Below are positions 54,996 through 63,681 of a stretch of DNA of 64,000 nt, in pieces (position 1 is the first letter of the stretch; every line of letters starts with the position of its first letter). The notes beneath the pieces were generated by a model that saw nothing but the letters and a program-made list of their open reading frames with translations, ran no database searches and was not told the DNA's origin. Source of the DNA: an uncultured Pseudomonadota bacterium (lineage in GTDB: Bacteria > Pseudomonadota > Alphaproteobacteria > RF32 > CAG-239); contig CAMRWU010000009.1 of the NCBI GenBank assembly GCA_947054505.1, forward strand, positions 1 through 64,000. The letters are read 5' to 3'. Made by a program: the position numbers and the translations under genes.

Positions 54996-55874
54996 TTATT
55001 GTTCGGAAGTTTCTTCTGTTGGTGTGTCTGTCACAAAAGTGGGTGGAACGACACCTTCGTATTTTTTTCCGATATCATTTATTGTTTTTATTAAAAGCTC
55101 TTTTATGGCATCTCGATTCTTCTGTTCTTTGGCATAATGCGTCAGTTTTTGCGCTAATAATTTGCGGTGCGGCGATATTTTTGAGATGCCGATAAAGAGA
55201 GGGATATTCCATAGAGCCTGCTTGGAAATGCTGATTTGCTCGCGCAATCCTAATTTATATGCTTCAATCAGTCCGGCATATTGGCTGATGAGGATGTAAT
55301 CAGCTTGCTTGGTAAAAAGTTTTTCAAACAGATTGTATGGCGTGTCAATTTTTTCAATGTTGTATTCTTGGAGTTGTTGCTCGACAAAGTCGCTGTACAC
55401 TTCTTTTTCCAGTCTGACACCTTTGAGTTTTTTCAGGTCGTCTGTTGATTTAACATCCGAAATGCGATTGGGAAGCATAAAGACGGTAACCGGATTATTG
55501 ATAATGGATGGAAAAATAAGTTCCAATCCTCGATAGAGTTCTGTTTCGTGGTAGGCGCCCAAGATGAGGTCAATTTCGCCGCGGCGCACTTTTTGAACCA
55601 AATTTTCATAGTATTTTTGTTTGAGGTCGTAAGATATTTTGAGGTTGTTTTCTTTTTGGATTTGCAAAATCATCGGTTTCCAGATGCTGTCAAAGCGCCC
55701 CAGTAAAGGTTCTCCGGGGTGTTCGACGGCACCGAACGGAGCATAGTCGACAAATCCGGTGATATTCACATCGCGGAGCTTTGTTTGCACTTTTTCCGTG
55801 TAACGTACAAATGCGTGAGCGTTAAGGCTGAGAACAATTGCACACAGGCATCCCAAGATTATCTTTTTCGGCAT
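54996..55874 (-). CDS. Periplasmic solute-binding protein family 3-like, 292 aa
   Basis: A signal peptide (MPKKIILGCLCAIVLSLNAHA) precedes a bilobal domain with DLILGAYHETELYRGLELIFPS and TDDLKKLKGVRLEKEVYSDF, as in amino-acid-type binding proteins. No permease or ATPase is adjacent, so it is an orphan here; such proteins also act in sensing. An AGAACTCTCCGGTG region follows on the plus strand, corresponding to CGGAGAG upstream of the start. Confidence 0.83.
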   Translation of the reverse strand: MPKKIILGCLCAIVLSLNAHAFVRYTEKVQTKLRDVNITGFVDYAPFGAVEHPGEPLLGRFDSIWKPMILQIQKENNLKISYDLKQKYYENLVQKVRRGEIDLILGAYHETELYRGLELIFPSIINNPVTVFMLPNRISDVKSTDDLKKLKGVRLEKEVYSDFVEQQLQEYNIEKIDTPYNLFEKLFTKQADYILISQYAGLIEAYKLGLREQISISKQALWNIPLFIGISKISPHRKLLAQKLTHYAKEQKNRDAIKELLIKTINDIGKKYEGVVPPTFVTDTPTEETSEQ

Positions 55875-55977
55875 AGAACTCTCCGGTGATTTATTTTCAA
55901 AAATTTACGATTAAGTAACATAGTATAAACTATACTGAAATAGTGTTAAAAAATATTTTATATGCAGGGTTATTTTA

Positions 55978-56349
55978 ATGGATAAAGTTGGAAATTATTC
56001 GCAAACGCAGGTAAGCGGATTAGGACAGGCGGAGCTTGAAAGTCGCGCATTGGTTCGAACGGCGGGAGCGTTAAATGCCATTAAAGAAAACTGGGAGCAA
56101 CGTCGGGATGAGTTGGATGAGGCGTTGGAAAAGAACCGAAAGTTGTGGGCGATTTTTGCCGTAGCGATGCATGAGAACGATTGTCCTTTGCCTCCGGAGT
56201 TGAGGGTAAATATTCTAAACCTGTCAATGTTTGTTTTTCAGCGCACTCTGGATATACAAGAAGCTCCGGCACCGCAAAAGCTTGATGTTTTAATCAATAT
56301 CAATATGAATATTGCCAAAGGGCTCGTAGGCAATATTGAAGATAAGTAG
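55978..56349 (+). CDS. flaF: FlaF-like flagellar biosynthesis regulator, 123 aa
   Basis: It matches the FlaF pattern through its length: an N-terminal helix with ELESRALVRTAGAL, then LEKNRKLWAIFAVAM, LPPELRVNILNLSMFV and the end LININMNIAKGLVG. In Caulobacter and relatives FlaF works with FlbT in flagellin synthesis and assembly. No flagellin, flbT or other flagellar gene is in the window. It ends one base before the convergent galE stop. Confidence 0.8.
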   Translation: MDKVGNYSQTQVSGLGQAELESRALVRTAGALNAIKENWEQRRDELDEALEKNRKLWAIFAVAMHENDCPLPPELRVNILNLSMFVFQRTLDIQEAPAPQKLDVLININMNIAKGLVGNIEDK

Positions 56350-56350
56350 T

Positions 56351-57316
56351 TTACTCTTTATACACATTCCATGTTGACAAGATAATGTTGTTCAAGTCGC
56401 TGTGTGTTGCTTTCCAGCCTAAAATGTCTCTTGCCTTTTGAGCGGAGGCGGTAATAACGGCGGGATCACCTGCGCGACGAGGGGCAAATTCATAGGAGAT
56501 TTTTTTGCCGGTCAACTCTTCGGTTTTTTTTATCATTTCCAAAACGGTGATGCCTGTTGCGGTGCCAAGGTTAAGAATTTGGCTTTCAGAGCTGGTGTTG
56601 AGGTATGAGAGGGCTTTGGTATGGGCTGTTGCCAAATCGGAAACATGAATATAATCCCGAATGCAGGTCCCGTCACGGGTGTCATAATCATTGCCGAATA
56701 TCTTTAGTCCGCTTCGTGTGCCGTTTGCAGCTTCCATCACAATCGGCAACAGATTTTGCGGATTGTCTTCCAGTCCGCGAACATCGCCGTTTTCATCATA
56801 GCCGACAGCGTTAAAATAGCGAAGTGATACAAATTTGATGCCTTTGAGTTGGTCATACCATTCAAAATATTTTTCCATATCATATTTGGTAAAACCATAA
56901 AAGCTGATGGGGTTGAGCGGATGTTTTTCATCGACAGGCAAATAGACGGGGGAGCCGTAAACCGCGGCTGAAGATGAGAAGACCAGCTTCTTGACATTAT
57001 GTTTGCACATAGAGTTCAAAACATTGACGGTGCCGCAAATATTGTTTTGGGCATAGAGTTCTGGGGTTTCCATCGATTCTCCGACAGCTTTTTTCGCGGC
57101 CAATAAAATAACCGCGTCAACATTCCGTGCCATAGCGGCATCCAACTCTTCTTTGTTAAGAATGTCACCGATAATGTAGTCGGCCTTGTCAAAAAAGTTG
57201 ATTTTTTTTCCGGTAGAAAGATTGTCAAAAACACTGACTTGAAAATTATTTTTCAATAGATTTTTAACAACATGGCTTCCGATATAACCGGCGCCGCCAA
57301 TGACCAGAACGTGCAT
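56351..57316 (-). CDS. galE: UDP-glucose 4-epimerase, 321 aa
   Basis: Extended SDR enzyme with the NAD site VIGGAGYIGSHVVKNLL, catalytic FSSSAAVYG and YGFTK (Y-x3-K), and the RYFNAVGYDENG and GDGTCIRDYIHVSDLA-like GalE segments. It interconverts UDP-glucose and UDP-galactose (or GlcNAc/GalNAc forms). AAGGAG precedes the start at 57316. Confidence 0.93.
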   Translation of the reverse strand: MHVLVIGGAGYIGSHVVKNLLKNNFQVSVFDNLSTGKKINFFDKADYIIGDILNKEELDAAMARNVDAVILLAAKKAVGESMETPELYAQNNICGTVNVLNSMCKHNVKKLVFSSSAAVYGSPVYLPVDEKHPLNPISFYGFTKYDMEKYFEWYDQLKGIKFVSLRYFNAVGYDENGDVRGLEDNPQNLLPIVMEAANGTRSGLKIFGNDYDTRDGTCIRDYIHVSDLATAHTKALSYLNTSSESQILNLGTATGITVLEMIKKTEELTGKKISYEFAPRRAGDPAVITASAQKARDILGWKATHSDLNNIILSTWNVYKE

Positions 57317-57364
57317 GAAAAAACTCCTTTTATAAAAAACTTTAAAAATAATATAAAAAAAGTA

Positions 57365-57393
57365 TTGACGTGTCCAATTAAATATATTATTTA
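57365..57393 (+). promoter_or_regulatory. Predicted promoter of tRNA-Leu
   Basis: TTGACG (57365-57370), a 17-base spacer and TATTTA (57388-57393), 14 bases before the mature tRNA 5' end. Confidence 0.5.
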
Positions 57394-57407
57394 TGCATTC
57401 ATCTTGT

Positions 57408-57493
57408 GGGGGTATGGCGGAACTGGTAGACGCGCTAGACTCAAAATCTTGTGGCCTCAGGCCGTGTCAGTTCGAGTCTGACTACCCCTACCA
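57408..57493 (+). tRNA. tRNA-Leu (CAA)
   Basis: The 86-base tRNA has a GGGGGTA / TACCCCT acceptor stem (one G-U at the first pair), D-arm with GGTAGAC, anticodon loop CTCAAAA giving CAA, a long variable arm (GGCCTCAGGCC) typical of class II tRNA, T-arm GTTCGAGTC and an encoded CCA. A T-T mismatch is seen in the anticodon stem. CAA reads UUG leucine codons. Confidence 0.95.
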
Positions 57494-57498
57494 AGTCA

Positions 57499-57530
57499 AA
57501 AATCCTGAACAAATTGTTCAGGATTTTTTT
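57499..57530 (+). terminator. Rho-independent terminator of tRNA-Leu
   Basis: AATCCTGAAC-AAATT-GTTCAGGATT followed by a T run, a few bases after the CCA end. Confidence 0.88.
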
Positions 57531-57594
57531 GTTTGCCTAAGAACGTTATCGTTGATATGCTGTGATAAAATTCAAAATGCGTGGGATGGTATGA

Positions 57595-58884
57595 ATGCAA
57601 AGTGTTGAACTGTATCGGCAAGCTCGTTATGACGAAGCGGAAATTTCTGCGCGAAAAGAACTGGCGTGCGATAAAACTAATCATGATGCTTTGCAGGTTC
57701 TGGGGAATGTATGTTTTATTCGTGGCGATTTTTTTGCGGCGCTGAGTTTGTATCGTCGAGGTTTTTTGCTGGGAACGGATAAGGCGGATGTCTTCAATAT
57801 TGCCAATGTTTTTTTTCAGTTGAAAAAATATCGTCAGGCGGCCTTGTGGGTAAAAAAAGCTTTGACGATGGATGATGCTTTTTTTGATGCTTGGATTTTG
57901 CTGGGGCAATGTCAAATGGCTTTGGAGCAAAACATGGAGGCTACAGACAGTTTGAGAAAAGCATGCCGACTGAAAAGTGATGATGTTTGGGTGCATAGCT
58001 ATCTGGGGCAGGTTTTGCAAAAAAACGGAGAATACGATGCTGCTTTGGAAGAAGCATTGTGTGCGGTATTGTTGAGCGGCGGTGAGGATTCTCAGCAAAT
58101 AAATATGGCATATGCCTTGTATGAAACGGCGCTTGAAAACGGGAAGGATTCGATACAAAAATTTGCTTCTGCATGGCAACAAAAATATGCGGGAAATCCG
58201 ATTGTCGATTACGCACTGGCGGCACTGGTTTCTGATAAGAAAATTTTAAAATCAGACGCTTTGTATGTGCGTAAAATATTTGATATATTTGCAGAAGATT
58301 TTGAGGAAACTTTAGCCTCTTTGGACTATCGTGTTCCGCAGATTATTGCTACGGAATGTAAGGCGTTCTGTGAGGAAAAAATATTACAAGAGTGGCGGAT
58401 TCTTGATATGGGATGCGGAACCGGATTGTGTGGAAAATTTTTGGCTTCTCTGTATTTAAAGATAAGTTTGGATGGTGTTGATATCTCTGCCGAAATGTTG
58501 AAAAAAGCCGCTGAAAAAAATGTTTATAAAAGTTTGTTTTGTGATGATGTTGAACACTTTTTTGCGATGTCGGATTCTCTTTATGATGTGATTGTTGCGG
58601 CTGATGTTTTGACCTATTTCGGAGCACTGGAAAACATATTTTTTCAGGTTAAAAAACACTTGAAAAAAAACGGGGCTTTTATCTTTTCCGTAACGCAAAA
58701 TTCTCTCAATGATGATGACAGTTTTCTACATATGTCCGGACGATTTTTGCATACGGAAAATTATGTAAAAAAGGTAGTGAAGCAGTGTGGTTTTATGGTA
58801 AAAAAACAACAAAGCTGTAAGCTCCGAGAAGAGGGGGATTCCGAGGTGTTCGGCTGGATATTTTGCATAGAAAAAAGCTCCTGA
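57595..58884 (+). CDS. TPR-repeat SAM-dependent methyltransferase, 429 aa
   Basis: Residues 1-190 are tetratricopeptide repeats (VELYRQARYDEAEISARKEL and five or so more). Residues about 255-425 are a class I methyltransferase with ILDMGCGTGLCGKFLAS (SAM-binding), GVDISAEMLKKA and DVIVAADVLTYFG. The fusion resembles predicted TPR-methyltransferases of alphaproteobacteria; the acceptor is not known. The stop codon lies inside the terminator palindrome. Confidence 0.85.
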   Translation: MQSVELYRQARYDEAEISARKELACDKTNHDALQVLGNVCFIRGDFFAALSLYRRGFLLGTDKADVFNIANVFFQLKKYRQAALWVKKALTMDDAFFDAWILLGQCQMALEQNMEATDSLRKACRLKSDDVWVHSYLGQVLQKNGEYDAALEEALCAVLLSGGEDSQQINMAYALYETALENGKDSIQKFASAWQQKYAGNPIVDYALAALVSDKKILKSDALYVRKIFDIFAEDFEETLASLDYRVPQIIATECKAFCEEKILQEWRILDMGCGTGLCGKFLASLYLKISLDGVDISAEMLKKAAEKNVYKSLFCDDVEHFFAMSDSLYDVIVAADVLTYFGALENIFFQVKKHLKKNGAFIFSVTQNSLNDDDSFLHMSGRFLHTENYVKKVVKQCGFMVKKQQSCKLREEGDSEVFGWIFCIEKSS

Positions 58885-58902
58885 ATTCAGGAGCTTTTTT
58901 AT
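58871..58902. terminator. Bidirectional terminator enclosing the methyltransferase stop codon
   Basis: A perfect palindrome AGCTCCTGAATTCAGGAGCT is flanked by A and T runs. The TGA stop is the TGA of its left arm. Confidence 0.85.
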
Positions 58903-58923
58903 TAAATTTTTTCTGCAGAAAAA

Positions 58924-59157
58924 TTACTTGGAAGATTTTTTTGCAGTTGCTTTTTTGCAAGAAGCTGTTGAGCTTTTTTTAGCTGTGGAAGTCTTCTTTG
59001 CGGCAGATGTTTTGCAAGAACTGCTCTTGCAATTTTTGTTGTTCAACTGCTCAACAGCCATAGCCCAAAAATACTCATCTTGACCTTGCGGACAGCCGGC
59101 ATTTTGCCAATTGTAGTAAGCTGCTTCTCTGATAGCATTTTCAAGATTTTTGATCAT
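58924..59157 (-). CDS. DUF2934-like protein with histone-H1-like lysine-rich tail, 77 aa
   Basis: Residues 5-38 resemble DUF2934 (AIREAAYYNWQNAGCPQGQD, FWAMAVEQL). The last 35 residues are a repetitive K/S/T/A tail with scattered Cys (CKTSAAKKTSTAKKSSTASC), like H1-type bacterial nucleoid proteins. The start at 59157 has TTTGGAG about 10 bases upstream; the longer frame to 59208 is A/T leader. DNA binding by the tail is inference. Confidence 0.72.
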   Translation of the reverse strand: MIKNLENAIREAAYYNWQNAGCPQGQDEYFWAMAVEQLNNKNCKSSSCKTSAAKKTSTAKKSSTASCKKATAKKSSK

Positions 59158-59383
59158 AATTACTAACTCCAAATAAAATTTTATTGGTAAACATTTATTA
59201 ATATACAATCAAAATTAAATACGTCAATACTAATCATCTGAATTTGTACATTTTATAAAATATTTTTTTTGCGGGACTTAAAAAGCTTGCATTTAAAATT
59301 ATAAGAAATTATAGATATTAAAACAGGCTGTGCCTGAAGATATTTAAGTCTGAATTATGGTGTTAATTTCAAGGAAATATTAT
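59158..59383 (+). promoter_or_regulatory. Divergent spacer with predicted glg operon promoter
   Basis: TTGCAT (59287-59292), a 17-base spacer and TATAGA (59310-59315), about 70 bases before the glgB ATG. The rest is A/T-rich, and no ORF is supported. Confidence 0.5.
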
Positions 59384-61576
59384 ATGGAAAATTTATTATC
59401 GAAAGAAGAAATGGAAGCCGTTATCAACGGTAATCACGGTAATGTTTTTGCAGTGTTGGGAATACACAAGGATAAGGGAAGTAAAGAAGTTTTTATTCGC
59501 ACTTATCAGCCGCATTCCAAGTCTGTAGAAGTCATTGATAACAATAATAAATCCCTTGGTTTTATGACACAATTGGACAAGCGCGGATTCTATCAGATTA
59601 ATCTCGGCGCTGTTGAAAATTTCTCTTACAAATTCCGCATCGAAAATGATCTCGGCACGGTTTATGAAGCTGAAGATGTTTATCGTTTTCCATCCACTTT
59701 GGGTGATATGGATGTCTATCTTTTTGCAGAGGGCAACCATCTGGAAATGTATAAAAAACTTGGTGCACATCCGATGGAAATGGATGGTGTCAAAGGTGTG
59801 GGATTTGCTGTTTGGGCGCCCAACGCCAAACGCGTCAGCGTTGTCGGTGCATTCAATAATTGGGATGGCAGAGTTAATGCCATGCGTTGTCATCAAAGTT
59901 GTGGTGTGTGGGATATTTTTATCCCGAATATTGGCGAAGGCGAACTCTATAAATACGAAATCAAAAGCCACGACGACTGCATTTTGGTGAAGGCTGATCC
60001 GGTTGCTTTTTATTCTGAAAAACGTCCGAATACGGCATCCGTTGTTTATGATATCAACCACTACAATTGGTCGGATTCCAATTGGATGAATTATCGCGAG
60101 GAGCATAATTCTTTTGATAAGCCGATGTCCATTTACGAGGTGCATTTAGGCTCGTGGCGTCGCAAGAACGGAAATGAATATTTAACCTATCGCGAACTGG
60201 CTGATACTTTGGTTCCCTATGTATCCAATATGGGCTTTACGCATGTTGAATTTTTGCCGTTGACAGAACATCCTCTTGATTGTTCTTGGGGTTATCAAGT
60301 TATCGGGATGTTTGCGCCGACCAGTCGTTTCGGTACCCCTGATGATTTGCGTTATTTGATTGATAAATTTCATCAGGCCGGCATTGCCGTTATCATGGAT
60401 TGGGTTCCTGCCCACTTCCCCAAAGACGGTCACGGACTGAATGAATTTGATGGAACACATTTGTATGAACACGCCGATCCTCGTAAAGGTGAACACACCG
60501 ATTGGGGAACAAAAATTTACAACTACGGTCGCACCGAAGTATCAAATTTCCTGTGTGCGAGTGCGGTTTATTGGTTGAAAGAATATCATATCGATGGTTT
60601 GCGTGTTGATGCCGTGGCTTCCATGTTGTATTTGGATTATTCTCGTAAAAACGGTGAGTGGATTCCCAATGTTTATGGCGGCAACGAAAATATTGAAGCG
60701 ATAGCATTCTTGCGTCGTATGAATGAACTGGGATATTCTCAGGTTAAAGGAGCGTTTACGGTTGCCGAAGAGTCTACGGCATGGCCGATGGTTTCACGCC
60801 CGACATCCATGGGTGGTTTGGGATTCGGCTATAAATGGAATATGGGGTGGATGAACGACACCTTGCGTTATATTGCCCATGAGCCGATCCATCGCAAATA
60901 CCATCACGGAATGCTGACATTCGGGTTATTATATGCGTTTAATGAAAACTTTATTTTGCCGATTTCGCATGATGAAGTTGTTCATGGCAAGGGTTCTATG
61001 CTCTCTAAAATGCCGGGGGACGAGTGGCAAAAATTTGCTAACCTGCGTGCCTACTACGGGTTTATGTATACTCACCCCGGAAAAAAACTTTTGTTCATGG
61101 GATGTGAGTTCGGACAGGATTGGGAATGGAATTCTGAAGAAAGCCTGCGGTGGCACTTGCTTGATTTCCCGATGTACAAAGGTATGCAGAATTGTGTCCG
61201 CGATTTGAACCTGATGTACAAAGGCAATGCACCGTTGTATGAACAAGATTTTGACTACCGCGGTTTCGAGTGGATTGACCATTCCAATGCTGACGACAGC
61301 GTCATTGCCTACATGCGCAAAGGAACCAATGCCGGTGATTATCTGATTTCCATCACGAACTTTACGCCAGTTGTTCGCAATGATTATCGTTTGGGTGTTA
61401 ATGAGCTTTGCGGTTATCAAGAAATTTTTAACAGTGACGATGTAAACTACTGGGGTAGTGGCGTTAAAAATGAAGGGGTAAAGTATGCGGAAGAATACGG
61501 TTGGAATTGCAAGCCTTATTCCGTACGTTTAACCTTGCCGCCACTGTCCACAATTGTACTCAAACCGGTAAAGTAA
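59384..61576 (+). CDS. glgB: 1,4-alpha-glucan branching enzyme GlgB, 730 aa
   Basis: N-terminal CBM48 domains (GHPMEM-type WAPNAKRVSVVGAFNNWDGR) precede a GH13 barrel with the catalytic DGLRVDAVASMLYLD, the acid/base region TVAEESTAWP and ISHDEVVHGKGSM. It makes alpha-1,6 branches in glycogen. The start at 59384 has AAGGAAATATTAT ahead and gives MENLLSKEEMEAV; the longer frame at 59357 lacks a site. It leads the glgB-glgX-malQ run; glgA and glgC are not in the window. Confidence 0.95.
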   Translation: MENLLSKEEMEAVINGNHGNVFAVLGIHKDKGSKEVFIRTYQPHSKSVEVIDNNNKSLGFMTQLDKRGFYQINLGAVENFSYKFRIENDLGTVYEAEDVYRFPSTLGDMDVYLFAEGNHLEMYKKLGAHPMEMDGVKGVGFAVWAPNAKRVSVVGAFNNWDGRVNAMRCHQSCGVWDIFIPNIGEGELYKYEIKSHDDCILVKADPVAFYSEKRPNTASVVYDINHYNWSDSNWMNYREEHNSFDKPMSIYEVHLGSWRRKNGNEYLTYRELADTLVPYVSNMGFTHVEFLPLTEHPLDCSWGYQVIGMFAPTSRFGTPDDLRYLIDKFHQAGIAVIMDWVPAHFPKDGHGLNEFDGTHLYEHADPRKGEHTDWGTKIYNYGRTEVSNFLCASAVYWLKEYHIDGLRVDAVASMLYLDYSRKNGEWIPNVYGGNENIEAIAFLRRMNELGYSQVKGAFTVAEESTAWPMVSRPTSMGGLGFGYKWNMGWMNDTLRYIAHEPIHRKYHHGMLTFGLLYAFNENFILPISHDEVVHGKGSMLSKMPGDEWQKFANLRAYYGFMYTHPGKKLLFMGCEFGQDWEWNSEESLRWHLLDFPMYKGMQNCVRDLNLMYKGNAPLYEQDFDYRGFEWIDHSNADDSVIAYMRKGTNAGDYLISITNFTPVVRNDYRLGVNELCGYQEIFNSDDVNYWGSGVKNEGVKYAEEYGWNCKPYSVRLTLPPLSTIVLKPVK

Positions 61577-61588
61577 AAGAGGTCAGCA

Positions 61589-63667
61589 ATGCCGAATTTT
61601 AAACCATCAAGCGGAACAGGCACGGTTTTAGGCTCTAGTTATGATGGCAAAGGCGTAAATTTTGCGCTGTTTTCGGCTCATGCTGAAAAGGTTGAATTAT
61701 GTCTGTTTGATAAGTATGGCGCTCAAGAACTTGAGCGCTATGCGGTGACCGAAAACGACAACAACATCTGGCATATTTATCTTGAGGGCGTGCAACCGGG
61801 GCAAGTCTACGGTTATCGTGTTTATGGTCCGTACGAACCGGAAAAAGGCTTCCGTTTCAATCCTAACAAATTGTTGACAGATCCCTACGGCAAAAAGCTT
61901 GTCGGCAAACTGATTTGGAACAAGGCGATTTTCGGTTATGATATTGACAGTCCGGATAAGGATTTGTCTTTCAGTGCCTTGGATTCCGCCTCCTATGTTC
62001 CCAAGTCCGTTGTCGTGGAAGATGGCTATGATTGGGAGGGAGATGTTTCTCCGAATTATCCTTATGAAAAAACCGTTATTTACGAAACGCAAATGCGTGG
62101 TTATACCATGTTGCATCCGCAAATACCGGATTCCAAACGAGGAACATTTGCCGGTTTTTCACACTTGTCGGTCATGAGTTATTTACAGTGGCTGGGAGTG
62201 ACCGCGGTAGAGTTTTTGCCGATACATGCTTTCTTTGGTAATCGTCATAAAAAGGGATATATCACGGACAATTATTGGGGCTATGAAAGCTTTAGTTTTT
62301 TTGCTCCGGAACAATCGTATTTAGCAGGTAATGATCTGTCCGAGATTAAGGATATGGTCAAGATCATGCATAAACATGGTTTGGAAGTGATTCTTGATGT
62401 GGTTTATAATCATACCGGCGAGGGCAATCAGTTGGGGCCGACGTTATGCTATCGTGGGATTGATAACACGTCTTACTACACGCTCAATCCTGAAAATCCC
62501 CGCTACTACTATGATTCGACCGGTTGCGGAGCATCGTTTAATGTCCAAAATCCGTATGTCCTGCGTTTGGTAATGGATTCTTTGCGTTATTGGGTACAAG
62601 AGATGCACGTTGACGGTTTCCGCTTCGATTTGGCACCGACATTGGCACGCCAGAAAATGGCTTATAAACAGGATAGCGGATTTTTATATGCCGTGGCACA
62701 GGACCCGGTTTTGAAAAAAGTCAAGATGATTGCCGAACCTTGGGATATTGGTTACGGCGGCTATCAGGTTGGCGGCTTTTTACCGGGGTGGGGTGAATGG
62801 AATGACAAATATCGCGACACGGTTCGTCGCTTTTGGAAAGGTGACGAGTTTCAAACACCGGAGATGGCCAGTCGCCTGACAGGATCCAGTGATGTTTTTA
62901 ATCATAACAATCGTGACATCTGGACCAGCATAAATTTTGTGACGGCGCATGATGGTTTTAACCTGCGTGATCTGGTTAGCTATAACCAAAAACATAATTC
63001 CGCCAATGGTGAAGATAATCGTGATGGCAGTGACAGCAATTGGAGCTGGAATTCCGGTGCTGAGGGTGAAACGGATAATTCGGTGATACGCGAAAATCGG
63101 CTGGCTCGAGCTCGAGCGATGATGGCAACATTGCTCTTGTCTTTTGGCACACCGATGTTGGTTGCCGGAGATGAATTGTCGCACACGCAATTGGGCAACA
63201 ATAATCCGTATTGTCAGGATAATGCGCTGACTTGGCTGACGTGGGAGGGCATAACCTCATCACATAAAGATTTTGCACGTTTTGTAAAAAAAGTGATTAA
63301 GTTGCGGAAGCGTCTGAAGATTTTTGATCGTCGCAAGTTTTTTGTCGGCCGTCCGGTAGACAAGAGCGGGTTTAAAGACATCACATGGTATACGGAAAGC
63401 GGGCAGGAATTTCGTTCTGAAGATTGGCAGAACGGCGCCAGAAAATGTTTGTCCTATTGTGTATATGCCGGCAGTAAGAGCGTGATGTGTATTTTTAACG
63501 CCAATTTTCAGGAACAGGAATGGGTTTTGCCTGATTTGGGAGCCAAAGCCGAATGGAGTTTAATGTTAGACAGCTCTGCCAAGTTCGATGAAAAGACAGT
63601 AGCTGAAAGCGGTAAAAAGATAAAAGTTCCGGAATGGAGCGTTATCGTGTTTGAAATCAAAAGATGA
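61589..63667 (+). CDS. glgX: Glycogen debranching enzyme GlgX, 692 aa
   Basis: CBM48-GH13 enzyme with GTVLGSSYDGKGVNFALFSAHA, YNHTGEGNQLGPTLCYRGIDN, the nucleophile motif DGFRFDLAPTLAR, the acid/base AEPWDIG and FVTAHDGFNLRDLVSYN. This is the GlgX/isoamylase type, removing alpha-1,6 branches from limit dextrins. It begins 12 bases after glgB with AGAGGTCAGCA. Confidence 0.95.
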   Translation: MPNFKPSSGTGTVLGSSYDGKGVNFALFSAHAEKVELCLFDKYGAQELERYAVTENDNNIWHIYLEGVQPGQVYGYRVYGPYEPEKGFRFNPNKLLTDPYGKKLVGKLIWNKAIFGYDIDSPDKDLSFSALDSASYVPKSVVVEDGYDWEGDVSPNYPYEKTVIYETQMRGYTMLHPQIPDSKRGTFAGFSHLSVMSYLQWLGVTAVEFLPIHAFFGNRHKKGYITDNYWGYESFSFFAPEQSYLAGNDLSEIKDMVKIMHKHGLEVILDVVYNHTGEGNQLGPTLCYRGIDNTSYYTLNPENPRYYYDSTGCGASFNVQNPYVLRLVMDSLRYWVQEMHVDGFRFDLAPTLARQKMAYKQDSGFLYAVAQDPVLKKVKMIAEPWDIGYGGYQVGGFLPGWGEWNDKYRDTVRRFWKGDEFQTPEMASRLTGSSDVFNHNNRDIWTSINFVTAHDGFNLRDLVSYNQKHNSANGEDNRDGSDSNWSWNSGAEGETDNSVIRENRLARARAMMATLLLSFGTPMLVAGDELSHTQLGNNNPYCQDNALTWLTWEGITSSHKDFARFVKKVIKLRKRLKIFDRRKFFVGRPVDKSGFKDITWYTESGQEFRSEDWQNGARKCLSYCVYAGSKSVMCIFNANFQEQEWVLPDLGAKAEWSLMLDSSAKFDEKTVAESGKKIKVPEWSVIVFEIKR

Positions 63668-63681
63668 ACGGGAGAAAATTG

